Source: Acidimicrobiales bacterium (GTDB taxonomy: Bacteria; Actinomycetota; Acidimicrobiia; Acidimicrobiales; SZUA-35). From it: a stretch of DNA of 35,287 nt. Location of the stretch: NCBI GenBank assembly GCA_013003535.1, contig JABDIY010000062.1, forward strand, positions 1-35,287, given 5' to 3'. Both the position numbers and the translations under genes were made by a program. Below, piece by piece: positions 1 to 7,475 of the stretch. Each line of letters starts with the position of its first letter. The first letter of the stretch is position 1. The notes beneath the pieces were generated by a model, which was not told the DNA's origin, made no database searches, and saw only the letters and a list, made by a program, of their open reading frames with translations.

Positions 1-54
1 CTTTGACCCCCAACGCCACACCTACCGACTCCGAAAACAACCCACCCGATAGTG

Positions 55-122
55 TGAGGGAAGTCCCGCGACATACCCGCCGGACCACACCCCAAAAAGC
101 CTGAGGGAAGTCCCGCGACATA
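55..122. repeat. Perfect 21-bp direct repeat pair
   Basis: A 21-bp sequence beginning TGAGGGAAGTCCC is present at 55-75 and again, without mismatch, at 102-122. The copies start 47 bp apart. Each contains a small GGGA-AG-TCCC inverted repeat. The region is non-coding, upstream of the PrsW-type gene. It could be a dispersed chromosomal repeat or a pair of protein-binding sites; one window cannot separate these. Confidence 0.85.
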
Positions 123-127
123 ACACT

Positions 128-182
128 GGCGCCAGCGCAACTCTGGGCTGCCAGTTGGCACCAGTGCAACTGTGAGCTGCCA
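128..182. repeat. Imperfect tandem repeat, 26-nt unit, 29-nt period
   Basis: Positions 128-153 and 157-182 match at 22 of 26 bases (core GCAACT.TG.GCTGCCA). The 10-bp palindrome CTGGCGCCAG lies at 126-135. The repeat ends about 12 bp before the GTG start of the next gene, so it occupies that gene's promoter or leader region. No clear promoter hexamers were found here. Confidence 0.7.
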
Positions 183-193
183 CGGCTAGCACG

Positions 194-1399
194 GTGACCA
201 GCCTCGCCTACCCTGAGGGGGTGGAACCCACCCCGCCCGGGCCGCCTGGTCGAACGCTCCCTCCCCTGCCCGATCTGCCCGCACCGCCGGCTGTGCCCAA
301 CACTCCGCCCGGTTGGTACAGCGATCCGTGGGGCATGGCCGAGTGGCGCTGGTGGGATGGCTGGGCCTGGACCGGGCACGTTTCGATCAATCCTGAGAGG
401 AAGCCCAAGCTGCCCGGATGGCTTTCGTGGCCGGTGGTCGTGGGCCTGCTCTTCGCCGTCCCACTTACCGCCTTTATTGCATTCGGCGACCCCCTGGCGG
501 TTGTTCTGGCGTTCATTCCAATGATTATCGTGGGACCGGTCCTCTTCTGGCTGGACCGGGTGGAGCCCGAGCCGCTCCAATCCCGCATTCATGCCTTCTT
601 GTGGGGAGGGACGATCTCGGGGGTCGTGGCTGGAACGATCAACAGCATCGTGTACGCCGCTTCGAGCGAAACCGTGGCCGCGGTGTTTTCGGCACCGCTC
701 ACAGAAGAGAGCATGAAGACGCTGGGCATCATCTGGGCGCTACGCCGCAAGGAGATCGACGGCGTAATGGACGGCGTGGTGTACGCCGGATGGGTGGCGC
801 TCGGCTTCGCCGTTGTCGAGAACTTTCTCTATTTCTCCGATGCCGCCAGCCAGGATGTGCTGGTCCAGACCGTCATCGTGCGCGGCTTCATGACGCCCTT
901 TGCACACCCGCTTTTTACTGCGTGGTCCGGACTGGCGATCGGTTGGGCGGTAGCTCGGCGAACGTCTGTGGCGGTAGCACTTACCTGGGGGCTTCCCTTG
1001 GCAATCTTCAGCCATGGGGCATGGAACGGCGCACTCAGTGTTGCGGAAGAGAACGAAAACGTCCTCCTCGTTGCCATTCCCGGCTTTGTTCTTCTGTTCT
1101 TGAGCGCGGGCATCGCCGTTGCCATGATCCGAAAGCGGGAGCAGGGACACTTCTTGCGGCTCGTGCCGATGCTGGCCAACAGATACGGCCTCACCGCTCA
1201 GGAGATCGCGATATTCGGTCAGTGGAGGACCATGCTCAGCACTCGTAAACGCCTCCCCAAAAACCAACGGAAGAGCTTCGATCAGGTTCACGGCAACTTG
1301 GCCCGGCTGGCCGCCCTCCACAACCGACCCGGTGATCTGGACTCTGCGGCCGAGGCTGTGCTCGTGAGCCGGCTTCGTCGAGCTCGTGCCGGTGAATAA
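194..1399 (+). CDS. PrsW-family intramembrane metalloprotease with N-terminal DUF2510 domain
   Basis: The 401-residue protein starts with a proline-rich segment and a tryptophan-rich DUF2510-type motif (PPGWYSDPWG...WRWWDG, about residues 37-58). A multi-helix membrane domain follows. PrsW-family signatures are visible: EESMK (about 170), VENFLYF (about 207), a conserved His in AHPLFTAW (about 237) and FSHGAWNG (about 274). In the family these Glu and His residues form the metal site of an intramembrane protease that cleaves anti-sigma factors; a substrate here is not evident. The C-terminal about 90 residues are soluble and basic. The start is GTG at 194, with no convincing Shine-Dalgarno. 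The next gene follows after 11 bp, so the two are probably co-transcribed. Confidence 0.88.
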   Translation: MTSLAYPEGVEPTPPGPPGRTLPPLPDLPAPPAVPNTPPGWYSDPWGMAEWRWWDGWAWTGHVSINPERKPKLPGWLSWPVVVGLLFAVPLTAFIAFGDPLAVVLAFIPMIIVGPVLFWLDRVEPEPLQSRIHAFLWGGTISGVVAGTINSIVYAASSETVAAVFSAPLTEESMKTLGIIWALRRKEIDGVMDGVVYAGWVALGFAVVENFLYFSDAASQDVLVQTVIVRGFMTPFAHPLFTAWSGLAIGWAVARRTSVAVALTWGLPLAIFSHGAWNGALSVAEENENVLLVAIPGFVLLFLSAGIAVAMIRKREQGHFLRLVPMLANRYGLTAQEIAIFGQWRTMLSTRKRLPKNQRKSFDQVHGNLARLAALHNRPGDLDSAAEAVLVSRLRRARAGE

Positions 1400-1410
1400 G
1401 GATCGAGCCG

Positions 1411-2010
1411 ATGCCCCAGCTCGCCAACCTTTTCCTGGCTGATGAAGCTGCCCCGTGGCGACAAGCCGGCTTCACCGTGGTCGCCGATGCCGTTTGGCTT
1501 GGTCCTGTGGGGATCATCCTGGGCAACAAAAGCACCCGGAGGGCCTGGGCCTTCCACGGCATCGGGGCGGGCGAACTCGACGGCTTGGAAACGCGCCCGG
1601 CCGTGCACGGCATCGCAGCGATAGATCACCCCAACGGTGCAACCGGAGTCGACCATGTGGTCATCGCCTCCAAAGATCTTGAGCGGACAACCACAGCCCT
1701 GGCCGAGGTGGATATCCACCTTCGGCGAACGCGAAACCTGACAGATGGGGTCACCCAACAACGCTTCTTCTGGGCGGGTGAGACCATTCTGGAGTTGATT
1801 GGGCCCCGCACCGCCGAAATCGACCCGGGGCCTCTGAGCCTGTGGGGTCTGGCATTGGTCGTGGACGACATCGAACGCGCTGTCACGCTCCTCGGCGAAC
1901 GCTGTACTTCGCCCAAGGCCGCCGTTCAGCCGGGACGAATGATTTGTGCGATCCGGACTCAAGAGCTTGGGATCTCCCTACCAATCGCCCTCATGACACC
2001 CCATCGCTGA
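1411..2010 (+). CDS. VOC-superfamily (glyoxalase-like) protein
   Basis: This is a 199-residue soluble protein. The central part reads GVDHVVIASKDLERTTTAL (about residues 78-96), the usual first strand and helix of a vicinal-oxygen-chelate (VOC) module. It is followed by FFWAGETILELIGP and WGLALVVDDIERAVTLLG, which look like the last strand of one beta-alpha-beta-beta-beta module and the start of a second. The reaction cannot be predicted from sequence. The start ATG at 1411 has AAGGA about 8 bp upstream, inside the 11-bp gap after the PrsW-type gene, so this is likely the second gene of a two-gene operon. Confidence 0.75.
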   Translation: MPQLANLFLADEAAPWRQAGFTVVADAVWLGPVGIILGNKSTRRAWAFHGIGAGELDGLETRPAVHGIAAIDHPNGATGVDHVVIASKDLERTTTALAEVDIHLRRTRNLTDGVTQQRFFWAGETILELIGPRTAEIDPGPLSLWGLALVVDDIERAVTLLGERCTSPKAAVQPGRMICAIRTQELGISLPIALMTPHR

Positions 2011-2024
2011 CGCGGTCCGGACCG

Positions 2025-2030
2025 TAGAAT
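2025..2030 (+). promoter_or_regulatory. Candidate -10 element for a leaderless SDR transcript
   Basis: TAGAAT lies six bases before the ATG at 2037. That places the expected transcription start on the A of the start codon. No Shine-Dalgarno sequence is present in the 26-bp gap after the VOC gene. This TANNNT-ATG spacing is typical of leaderless actinobacterial mRNAs. No good -35 box is visible. Confidence 0.45.
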
Positions 2031-2036
2031 CAAGCG

Positions 2037-2828
2037 ATGGACCCCACGGCTGCTCCCCCGCACAACTATGCCACCTACCCATCGCTTCATGATCGGTCCG
2101 TGCTTGTCACCGGCGGTGCAGACGGTGTTGGTGCCGGCATCGTGGAAGAATTCGTGCGGCAAGGAAGTCGGGTCGCCTTTTTGGACGTCAATACTGAGAA
2201 GGCGACCCAAACAATCGATCGTTGTGCTGCGCTAAATCCGTCCTTCGTCCCTCGGTTCTATGAGGTGGACCTCACCGATATCCCGGCAACCCAGGCCGTG
2301 GTGGCAAAGGTGATTGCCGACCTCGATGGGATCCAGGTTCTCGTCAACAACGCCGCCAGCGATGATCGTCACACGTGGGAGGAAATCACGCCGGAGTACT
2401 GGGACGATCGGCTGAACGTCAACCTGCGCCACTACTTTTTCGTCATCCAAGCGGTAGCACCGCAGATGATCGCTGCCAGTCAAGGCTCGATCGTCAATAT
2501 CGGCTCGTCCAGTTTCATGATGCAAGAAGACTTCTTCCCGGGATATGCAATTGCGAAGTCCGGCGTGTCGGGAATCACGCGCACCATGGCCCGAACGTTC
2601 GGCCCCTTGGGTGTGCGAATGAACACCGTGCTTCCCGGCTGGGTAGCGACGGAAAAACAGCTGACCAAATGGTGGACTCCAGAAGGGGAGGAAGGAACGC
2701 TAAGGGATCAGGCGATCAAGCGTCGTATCTACCCCGCCGAGTTCGCTCAAATGGTGCTCTTCCTCGCCGCCGACGACGGTGGTGCCTGTACGGCTCAAGA
2801 GTTCCTAGTGGACGGGGGACGTTTCTAG
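2037..2828 (+). CDS. Short-chain dehydrogenase/reductase (SDR)
   Basis: The protein has 263 residues, the normal size for classical SDRs. It has the Rossmann glycine motif VTGGADGVGAG (about residues 24-34), NNAA (about 104), a catalytic Ser in NIGSSSF (about 158), YAIAKSG giving the YxxxK pair (about 170-174), and the family ending LVDGGRF. It should carry out NAD(P)-dependent oxidation or reduction of an alcohol/ketone; the substrate is unknown. The 3' end overlaps the convergent luciferase-like gene by 24 bp, so neither gene has its own terminator there. Confidence 0.92.
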   Translation: MDPTAAPPHNYATYPSLHDRSVLVTGGADGVGAGIVEEFVRQGSRVAFLDVNTEKATQTIDRCAALNPSFVPRFYEVDLTDIPATQAVVAKVIADLDGIQVLVNNAASDDRHTWEEITPEYWDDRLNVNLRHYFFVIQAVAPQMIAASQGSIVNIGSSSFMMQEDFFPGYAIAKSGVSGITRTMARTFGPLGVRMNTVLPGWVATEKQLTKWWTPEGEEGTLRDQAIKRRIYPAEFAQMVLFLAADDGGACTAQEFLVDGGRF

Positions 2829-3830
2829 CGGTGTGAGCGAAAATGCGATCGCCAGCTCTTCCAACGTTCCAATACGGTCCGCAACGTCATAGGCCACCGG
2901 GTACAGCATCAGCTCCGACGCTTCGGTCTGAGCGGCCAGGTGGGTTAGGCCGTCGGCAACCACATCGGCGGTGCCGGCGAGGCCAGCGGTGAGCGCCGCA
3001 GAGTCAGTAGGAAATGCCGGGTGATTCAGTGCGTCGTCGGGCGGCAATAGCGGGTGTAGTTCACCGCGTCGGAGGCCGGCCCGCCGGAGACGGCTCGGTG
3101 CGGCCAACCAGTCGGCTTTCTCTTGGCTGGGCCCCACCACCGTGGTAGCCGTGACGATGAGATATGGCTCGTCCAGGACCCTCGAGGGTTGGAAGAACTC
3201 GCGATACACCTCGGCGGCAATCAAGGTGCCCCCCATTTCGAAATGATGGGCAAAAGCAAAAGGCAGACCCAGGAGGCCGGCCAGTTGAGCGCTGAAACCA
3301 CTTGACCCCAGTAACATCACCGCCGGCGATGAGGCCGCTGCCGGGGTCGCTATGAGGCCAGTGGGTGGGGAGTGTTCGGCTCGGTGATCGCCCAGCATGC
3401 TCATTACGTGGAGGACGTCGCGCGGGAATCGCTCGTCTTCGTCGCCGTCCATGTTCCGGCGCAAGGCTGCCGCAGTCCCCCGGTCGGTTCCTGGAGCGCG
3501 GCCAAGACCGAGGTCGATCCGCCCAGGATAGAGCGCTTCGAGCATGGCGAATTGTTCAGCGATGACGAACGGGGAGTGGTTGGGGAGCATCACGCCCCCG
3601 GAGCCCACGCGTATCCGTTGGGTTCGAGCCCCGACGTGGCTGATCAGAACCGCCGGGCTGGTGCTTGCGACCGTAGGCATGTTGTGGTGTTCCGCCACCC
3701 AGAACCGGGTGTAGCCCAGCCGGTCGGCCGCGAGGGCCAGGGTTGCGGTTTCTTCCAAAGCATCATGGGAGGAAGCGTCGTGGCGAACCATGGCCAAGTC
3801 AAGAACGGAGAGAGCGGTTGATCTGGTCAT
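2805..3830 (-). CDS. LLM-class flavin-dependent oxidoreductase (MsnO8-like)
   Basis: This 341-residue protein has the bacterial-luciferase TIM-barrel signatures: ALAADRLGYTRFWVAEHHNMP (about residues 31-51), IRVGSGGVMLPNHSP and LYPGRIDLGLGRAPGTD (about 105-121). These are typical of the single-subunit FMNH2 or F420-linked luciferase-like monooxygenases annotated as MsnO8 family. The substrate is unknown. The ATG at 3830 is preceded by GGGAAG at suitable spacing. The gene is separated from the upstream repeat-protein gene by a 132-bp gap holding a terminator-like hairpin, so it is probably transcribed separately. Confidence 0.9.
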   Translation of the reverse strand: MTRSTALSVLDLAMVRHDASSHDALEETATLALAADRLGYTRFWVAEHHNMPTVASTSPAVLISHVGARTQRIRVGSGGVMLPNHSPFVIAEQFAMLEALYPGRIDLGLGRAPGTDRGTAAALRRNMDGDEDERFPRDVLHVMSMLGDHRAEHSPPTGLIATPAAASSPAVMLLGSSGFSAQLAGLLGLPFAFAHHFEMGGTLIAAEVYREFFQPSRVLDEPYLIVTATTVVGPSQEKADWLAAPSRLRRAGLRRGELHPLLPPDDALNHPAFPTDSAALTAGLAGTADVVADGLTHLAAQTEASELMLYPVAYDVADRIGTLEELAIAFSLTPLETSPVH

Positions 3831-3886
3831 AGGCTTCCCAAGCTACAGAGATTGGTTCGTCGGATGACCGTGCAGCGAACATCATG

Positions 3887-3937
3887 AAAACTGCCAGAGA
3901 CAAACCAAGGTGGCGACACCCTGATTTGCTCTGACAG
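3887..3937 (-). terminator. Probable intrinsic terminator of the repeat-protein gene
   Basis: On the minus strand, just downstream of the repeat-protein stop codon, CTGTCAGAGCAAA (3937-3925) can pair with TTTGTCTCTGGCAG (3904-3891), allowing one mismatch and one bulge. TTTT follows at 3890-3887. A stem plus T-run at this place fits a rho-independent terminator and would separate this gene from the luciferase-like gene. The 20-nt loop is long. Confidence 0.5.
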
Positions 3938-3962
3938 TCCTAGTGGTTAGCTATCCAAATTG

Positions 3963-6860
3963 CTAGCGACGCCTGTTGCGACGGCGCTTGTCGTCGTCGT
4001 CGTCATCATCATCATCATCATCGTCATCGTCATCGTCATCGTCATCATCATCGTCATCGTCGTCGTCATCGTCGTCGCGGCCGTTGTTGGCTTTCTTGGC
4101 TTTCTTGGCTTTGTCGGGTTTGACTTCGGTGACTTTGGTGACTGTGTTGTTTCGCAGGACAGGATCTGGCGTCGCTGAGCTGACTACGGCGGTGTTCTCA
4201 ACATTGTCAGTTCGATCGCTGTCGATCCGGACGACCAACTTGATCGGAGTGGACGTTTCGTCATCTCCAAGTTCAGCGCTCAGATTACAGGTCACTCTGG
4301 TGACTCGGGCATTGGTCCGGCAGACCCATCCGTCACCTGATGCGCTCAGGAACGTCGTCCCCTCGGGCAGCGTGTCGACTACTCTCACCCGTTCAGCAGG
4401 GTGCGGCCCTCTGTTGTCAACCTTGATGTTGTAGGTCAGTTTGTTGCCGGCCTTCATCTTCTGCGCACCATTCTTGCGAATTCTCAGGTCCGCGCTGTGC
4501 ACGACGTCAACCGAAACCCGATTTGACCGGGCCTGGGCAAGTGCCGTGCCGTCGAAGTTCTGACCATTGACCGTCGCTCGGTTACGAATGGGGTCTGCCT
4601 CGTTGTTCCGATGAGCCGGCACCGTATAGGCGCAGGTGTAGGTCCAGATTTCCCGAGTGTTCAACAAATCATTCTGGTTCCCACCCGTCTTCACCGGATC
4701 ACTGAGTGGACCGCACTGGTTGTCCCTCACCACAATGTTCCTGGCCGGTGCCCGGTCAGCACTGGCATAGGTCACAACCAACGTGTAATTGATCGTGTCC
4801 CCATGCCTCACCGACGTCTTGTCAGCACTCTTCACAATGCTGAGCGTCCCCCGATCATGCACAACATCAACCGACGCCGTCGCCGTAGCCGGTGTGAGGG
4901 GTGCGCCATCAAAGTTCTGGCCGCTAACGGTGGCAGTGTTCACAAGCGGGTTTGTCTCGAGGTTGGTGTGGCGTGGCACCGAATAGGCGCAGGTGTAGGT
5001 CCAGATTTCCCGAGTGTTCAACAAGTCATTCTGGTTCCCACCCGTCTTCGCTGGATCGGTCAACTCGCCACAAAGACTGTCGGTCACCACAATGTTCCTG
5101 GCTGGTGCCCGGTCAGCACTGGCATAGGTCACAACCAACGTGTAATTGATCGTGTCCCCATGACTCGCCGACGTCTTGTCAGCACTCTTCACAATGCTGA
5201 GGGTTCCCACATCATGCACAAAGCCCACGGAGACCGGGTTCGACCGGGCCTCGGCAAGTGCCGTGCCGTCGAAGTTCTGGCCGCTAACGGTGGCAGTGTT
5301 CACAATCGGGTCTTCAACGTTCCGGTGTCCCGGAGCTACGTAGGTACAGGTGTAGGTCCAGGTCTCCCGGGCGTTCAAGAAATCATTAGTGTTTCCACCC
5401 GTTTTGACCGGTCCAGTAATCCCGCTGCACCGGTTGTCCGTTACCGAGATGTTTTTGGCTGGCGCACGGTCGGCGCCTGGTGTGTAGGTGACTGCTAGTT
5501 CGTAGGTGATTGTTCCGCCATGCGCCACAATCGTCTTGTCAGCACTCTTCACAATGCTGAGAGTCCCCACATCATGCACTATGTCAATAGACACACTTGC
5601 TGTGGCCGGTGCCAGAGCCGTACCGTCAAAGCTCTGGCCGATAACGGTGGCAGTGTTCACAAGCGGATCCGCCTCGTTGTTCCGATGAGCCGGCACCGTA
5701 TAGGCGCAGGTGTAGGTCCAGATTTCCCGATTGTTGAGCAGATTGTTGGTGTTCCCCTCGGTCTTGACCGGATCGGTCAACTCACCGCAAAGACTGTCCC
5801 TCACCACAATGTTCCTGGCTGGCGCACCGTCACTGCTGAGGTGAGTCACCACCACCGTGTAATTGATCGTGTCCCCATGCCGCACCGACGCCCGATCCGC
5901 ACTCTTCACAATGCTGAGCGTCCCCACATCATGCACAACATCAACCGATGCCGTCGCCGTAGCCGGTGTGAGGGGTATCCGCTCATAGTTCTGACCACTC
6001 ACCGTCGCCGTGTTGACGATCGGATCATCCTCGTTGTTCCGATGAGCCGGCACCACATGCGTGCACGTGTACACCCACGTCTCCGACCCAGCCAAGCGGT
6101 TGTTGTCATTTCCCGGAGCATCAGGCTGACGAATCAAATCAGTGCACTGGTTATCGGTGACCTCCACGTTCCGGGCCGCAGCACCATCAGCGCCCGGCTC
6201 ATAGGTCACGTTCAACGTGTAAGTAACCGTGTCTCCATGATCGGCCGCCGTCACATCAGCAGTCTTGGTGATACGAAGCGTCCCCGAATAATGATTCACA
6301 TCAACATCAACTGAGTTCGACAGTGCTCGTGCCAAGGGCAGTTCGTTGTTTCCTTGTACGCCAATAACCTCAGCCTGATTGCTGATCGGGTCCGGCTCGT
6401 TATTCCGATGAGCCGGCACCACATAGCTACAGGTGTACACCCACGTCTCTCCGGGGTTGAGCCGGTCGTTGGTGTTGCCGTCGTTCTTGACTGGCCCACT
6501 GATCGGCGAGGAGCAACCGACATCCTGGACCACAATCTTCTGCGCCCAAGAAAACGGCCGAATGCTGCTGGGAATGAACTGCACCATCATCGTGTAGGTA
6601 ATCGTGTCCCCATGATCCGCCGACGCCTTATCAGCAGACTTCACAATGCTGAGCGTCCCCACATGGTTATTTGCGGAAACCGGCTGGGCTGCGAACAGAG
6701 AAACCAGCCCAAAAATCATAGAAAGAACAACAAAAGCAATTCCTGCACGCGATCGTCGTTTCGGCAGAGTGCGTTGCTCAACCGACTGAGCTTCGAGTCG
6801 GTAACCAACCCTGGTGGCGCGGGCCGCCTTGTCTACGAGCGCGCTAAGGACATTCTTCAT
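3963..6860 (-). CDS. Secreted DUF11/DUF7507-like repeat protein with poly-aspartate tail
   Basis: The 965-residue protein has a long basic N-region, a hydrophobic segment (about 41-58) and a likely signal peptidase site near VSA-NN (about 63). Six repeats of 119-125 residues start at G68, 193, 313, 432, 552 and 671. Each has GTLSIVKSAD, HGDTxxYT, a conserved Cys pair (...C... and WxYTC) and a VNTATVxGQ end, as in DUF7507/DUF11 Ig-like surface modules. A distinct DUF11 module (about 789-908, ending VENTAVVSS...PDPVLRNNT) follows. A Lys/Ala linker leads to 29 consecutive Asp (929-957) and KRRRNRRR. There is no LPXTG motif or C-terminal membrane anchor. The role is inferred to be a cell-surface or matrix protein; an acidic tail of this kind could bind divalent cations. 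GGAGG lies 9 bp before the ATG. Confidence 0.9.
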   Translation of the reverse strand: MKNVLSALVDKAARATRVGYRLEAQSVEQRTLPKRRSRAGIAFVVLSMIFGLVSLFAAQPVSANNHVGTLSIVKSADKASADHGDTITYTMMVQFIPSSIRPFSWAQKIVVQDVGCSSPISGPVKNDGNTNDRLNPGETWVYTCSYVVPAHRNNEPDPISNQAEVIGVQGNNELPLARALSNSVDVDVNHYSGTLRITKTADVTAADHGDTVTYTLNVTYEPGADGAAARNVEVTDNQCTDLIRQPDAPGNDNNRLAGSETWVYTCTHVVPAHRNNEDDPIVNTATVSGQNYERIPLTPATATASVDVVHDVGTLSIVKSADRASVRHGDTINYTVVVTHLSSDGAPARNIVVRDSLCGELTDPVKTEGNTNNLLNNREIWTYTCAYTVPAHRNNEADPLVNTATVIGQSFDGTALAPATASVSIDIVHDVGTLSIVKSADKTIVAHGGTITYELAVTYTPGADRAPAKNISVTDNRCSGITGPVKTGGNTNDFLNARETWTYTCTYVAPGHRNVEDPIVNTATVSGQNFDGTALAEARSNPVSVGFVHDVGTLSIVKSADKTSASHGDTINYTLVVTYASADRAPARNIVVTDSLCGELTDPAKTGGNQNDLLNTREIWTYTCAYSVPRHTNLETNPLVNTATVSGQNFDGAPLTPATATASVDVVHDRGTLSIVKSADKTSVRHGDTINYTLVVTYASADRAPARNIVVRDNQCGPLSDPVKTGGNQNDLLNTREIWTYTCAYTVPAHRNNEADPIRNRATVNGQNFDGTALAQARSNRVSVDVVHSADLRIRKNGAQKMKAGNKLTYNIKVDNRGPHPAERVRVVDTLPEGTTFLSASGDGWVCRTNARVTRVTCNLSAELGDDETSTPIKLVVRIDSDRTDNVENTAVVSSATPDPVLRNNTVTKVTEVKPDKAKKAKKANNGRDDDDDDDDDDDDDDDDDDDDDDDDDDDDDKRRRNRRR
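3990..4076 (-). repeat. GAY trinucleotide microsatellite encoding 29 Asp
   Basis: Twenty-nine in-frame aspartate codons lie in an unbroken run, a mix of 15 GAC and 14 GAT. Stretches of pure GAC (five) and pure GAT (six) lie at the C-terminal end, with alternating GAC/GAT elsewhere. Such a tract is prone to in-frame slippage, which would change tail length without a frameshift. On the opposite strand the same DNA reads as a meaningless poly-Ser or poly-Val/Ile ORF. Confidence 0.95.
4500..6680 (-). repeat. Six intragenic repeats of about 357-375 bp
   Basis: The repeat units of the DUF11-like gene start (5' ends on the minus strand) near 6659, 6284, 5924, 5567, 5207 and 4850. The last two are almost identical over long stretches. 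For example, 4742-4803 and 5101-5162 differ at one base, and 4624-4684 and 4983-5044 differ at only one or two. This points to recent duplication or gene conversion. The first two units are the most diverged. Confidence 0.85.
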
Positions 6861-7020
6861 TTGTGGGTTCCTCCAGTTGGCGATTGGCCGAAATCTCGAG
6901 AGATTTCAGCGATGGCCGCTCCCTGCTGCCAATCGCACCCTACGTAGTGTTACCGATGCCACACCATGGGTGTATCCACCCATGGAAGGCAGATCTACCT
7001 AGAGCTCTGACCTGCGAAAA
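6861..7020 (-). promoter_or_regulatory. Foldable 5' leader of the repeat-protein mRNA
   Basis: If transcription starts near 7020, the leader is about 160 nt. On the + strand, GCGATTGGC (6880-6888) is perfectly complementary to GCCAATCGC (6928-6936), a 9-bp stem. Inside it lie a perfect 8-bp hairpin GAAATCTC-GA-GAGATTTC (6890-6907) and a 4-bp hairpin AGCG-ATGGC-CGCT (6908-6920), together a possible three-way junction. Further upstream is a perfect 9-bp hairpin CCATGGGTG-TATC-CACCCATGG (6964-6985). The closing stem ends only 5 nt from the Shine-Dalgarno GGAGG (6870-6874), which suggests control of translation. I do not recognise a known riboswitch class. Confidence 0.5.
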
Positions 7021-7027
7021 CGCCCGA

Positions 7028-7055
7028 ATATTACGGTTTCCCCAACCGCAGTCAA
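7028..7055 (-). promoter_or_regulatory. Strong sigma-70-like promoter for the repeat-protein gene
   Basis: The minus strand reads TTGACT (7055-7050), a 16-bp spacer and TAATAT (7033-7028), close to the housekeeping consensus. The spacer contains the inverted repeat CGGTT-N5-AACCG (7034-7048), a possible operator where bound protein would block polymerase. The predicted start is near 7020, about 160 nt upstream of the ATG. Confidence 0.65.
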
Positions 7056-7475
7056 GTCACCGCGCTCCACGTTCAAACCGGTCACCCTGAATGCCAACAT
7101 GGCCACCCGAAGACAGTTCCGCGCAGCCGTGAGCGAACACACGTTTATTGCATTTGGATGACTTCACGAATGGTGCGTGCTCTGGGGTTTTCACTCTTCA
7201 CATCGTGTAATCGTCGTGCTAAAGAGATCTCTTCCTATCTTCCCGCGGCAGAATCCTGCGGGTGACGGTCGGAGTGCAACTGCCGTGTTGACACGGTGTC
7301 GCGGCCGACCGGGCTTCGGGACGAGGTACCCGCCGCTGGGAACTTCATCCGTATGCCAGCAGATCTACGCCGCGTAGATCGTTGCTCACCCGCAGGAAAC
7401 TTTGTGGGGTACTAGCGGCGCACCTCGCAAGAACTGGTCATAGTGGGAATTTTATTGGGAGTGAACAGAGTTGGG
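7056..7475. other. Divergent intergenic region with several palindromes
   Basis: I see no gene here. Perfect inverted repeats are AAGAGATCTCTT (7222-7233), CCGTGT-TG-ACACGG (7283-7296) and GATCTACGC-C-GCGTAGATC (7362-7380). The 10-mer GCAGATCTAC occurs at 7359-7368 and again at 6989-6998 in the repeat-protein leader, so the two divergent genes share a sequence that might be a regulator half-site. The number of palindromes fits a regulatory region serving both directions. Confidence 0.5.
7362..7380. promoter_or_regulatory. Perfect 19-bp palindrome upstream of the LuxR-type gene
   Basis: GATCTACGC-C-GCGTAGATC has two perfect 9-bp arms and a one-base centre. This is the size expected for a dimeric helix-turn-helix operator. 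It lies about 140 bp upstream of the regulator's ATG. The binding protein is unknown; the adjacent LuxR-type regulator is the obvious candidate. Confidence 0.6.

Noticed and set aside
3960-4434. Plus-strand ORFs rich in Val/Ile or Ser across the GAY tract
   Set aside because: They are antisense readings of the Asp microsatellite and the DUF11 module; the minus-strand frame has signal peptide, repeats and ribosome-binding site.
4611-6314. Long plus-strand ORFs with repeated MSRHRIGAGVGPDFP-like motifs
   Set aside because: They arise because the opposite-strand gene is repetitive; they have no start signals or recognisable domains.
4500-6680. Regularly spaced repeats that could suggest a CRISPR or tandem satellite array
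   Set aside because: The units are 357-375 bp, in frame and code for conserved protein modules.
7240-7400. Possible riboswitch upstream of the LuxR-type gene
   Set aside because: The segment can form hairpins but matches no riboswitch consensus I know, and the gene's promoter appears to lie downstream at 7486-7515.
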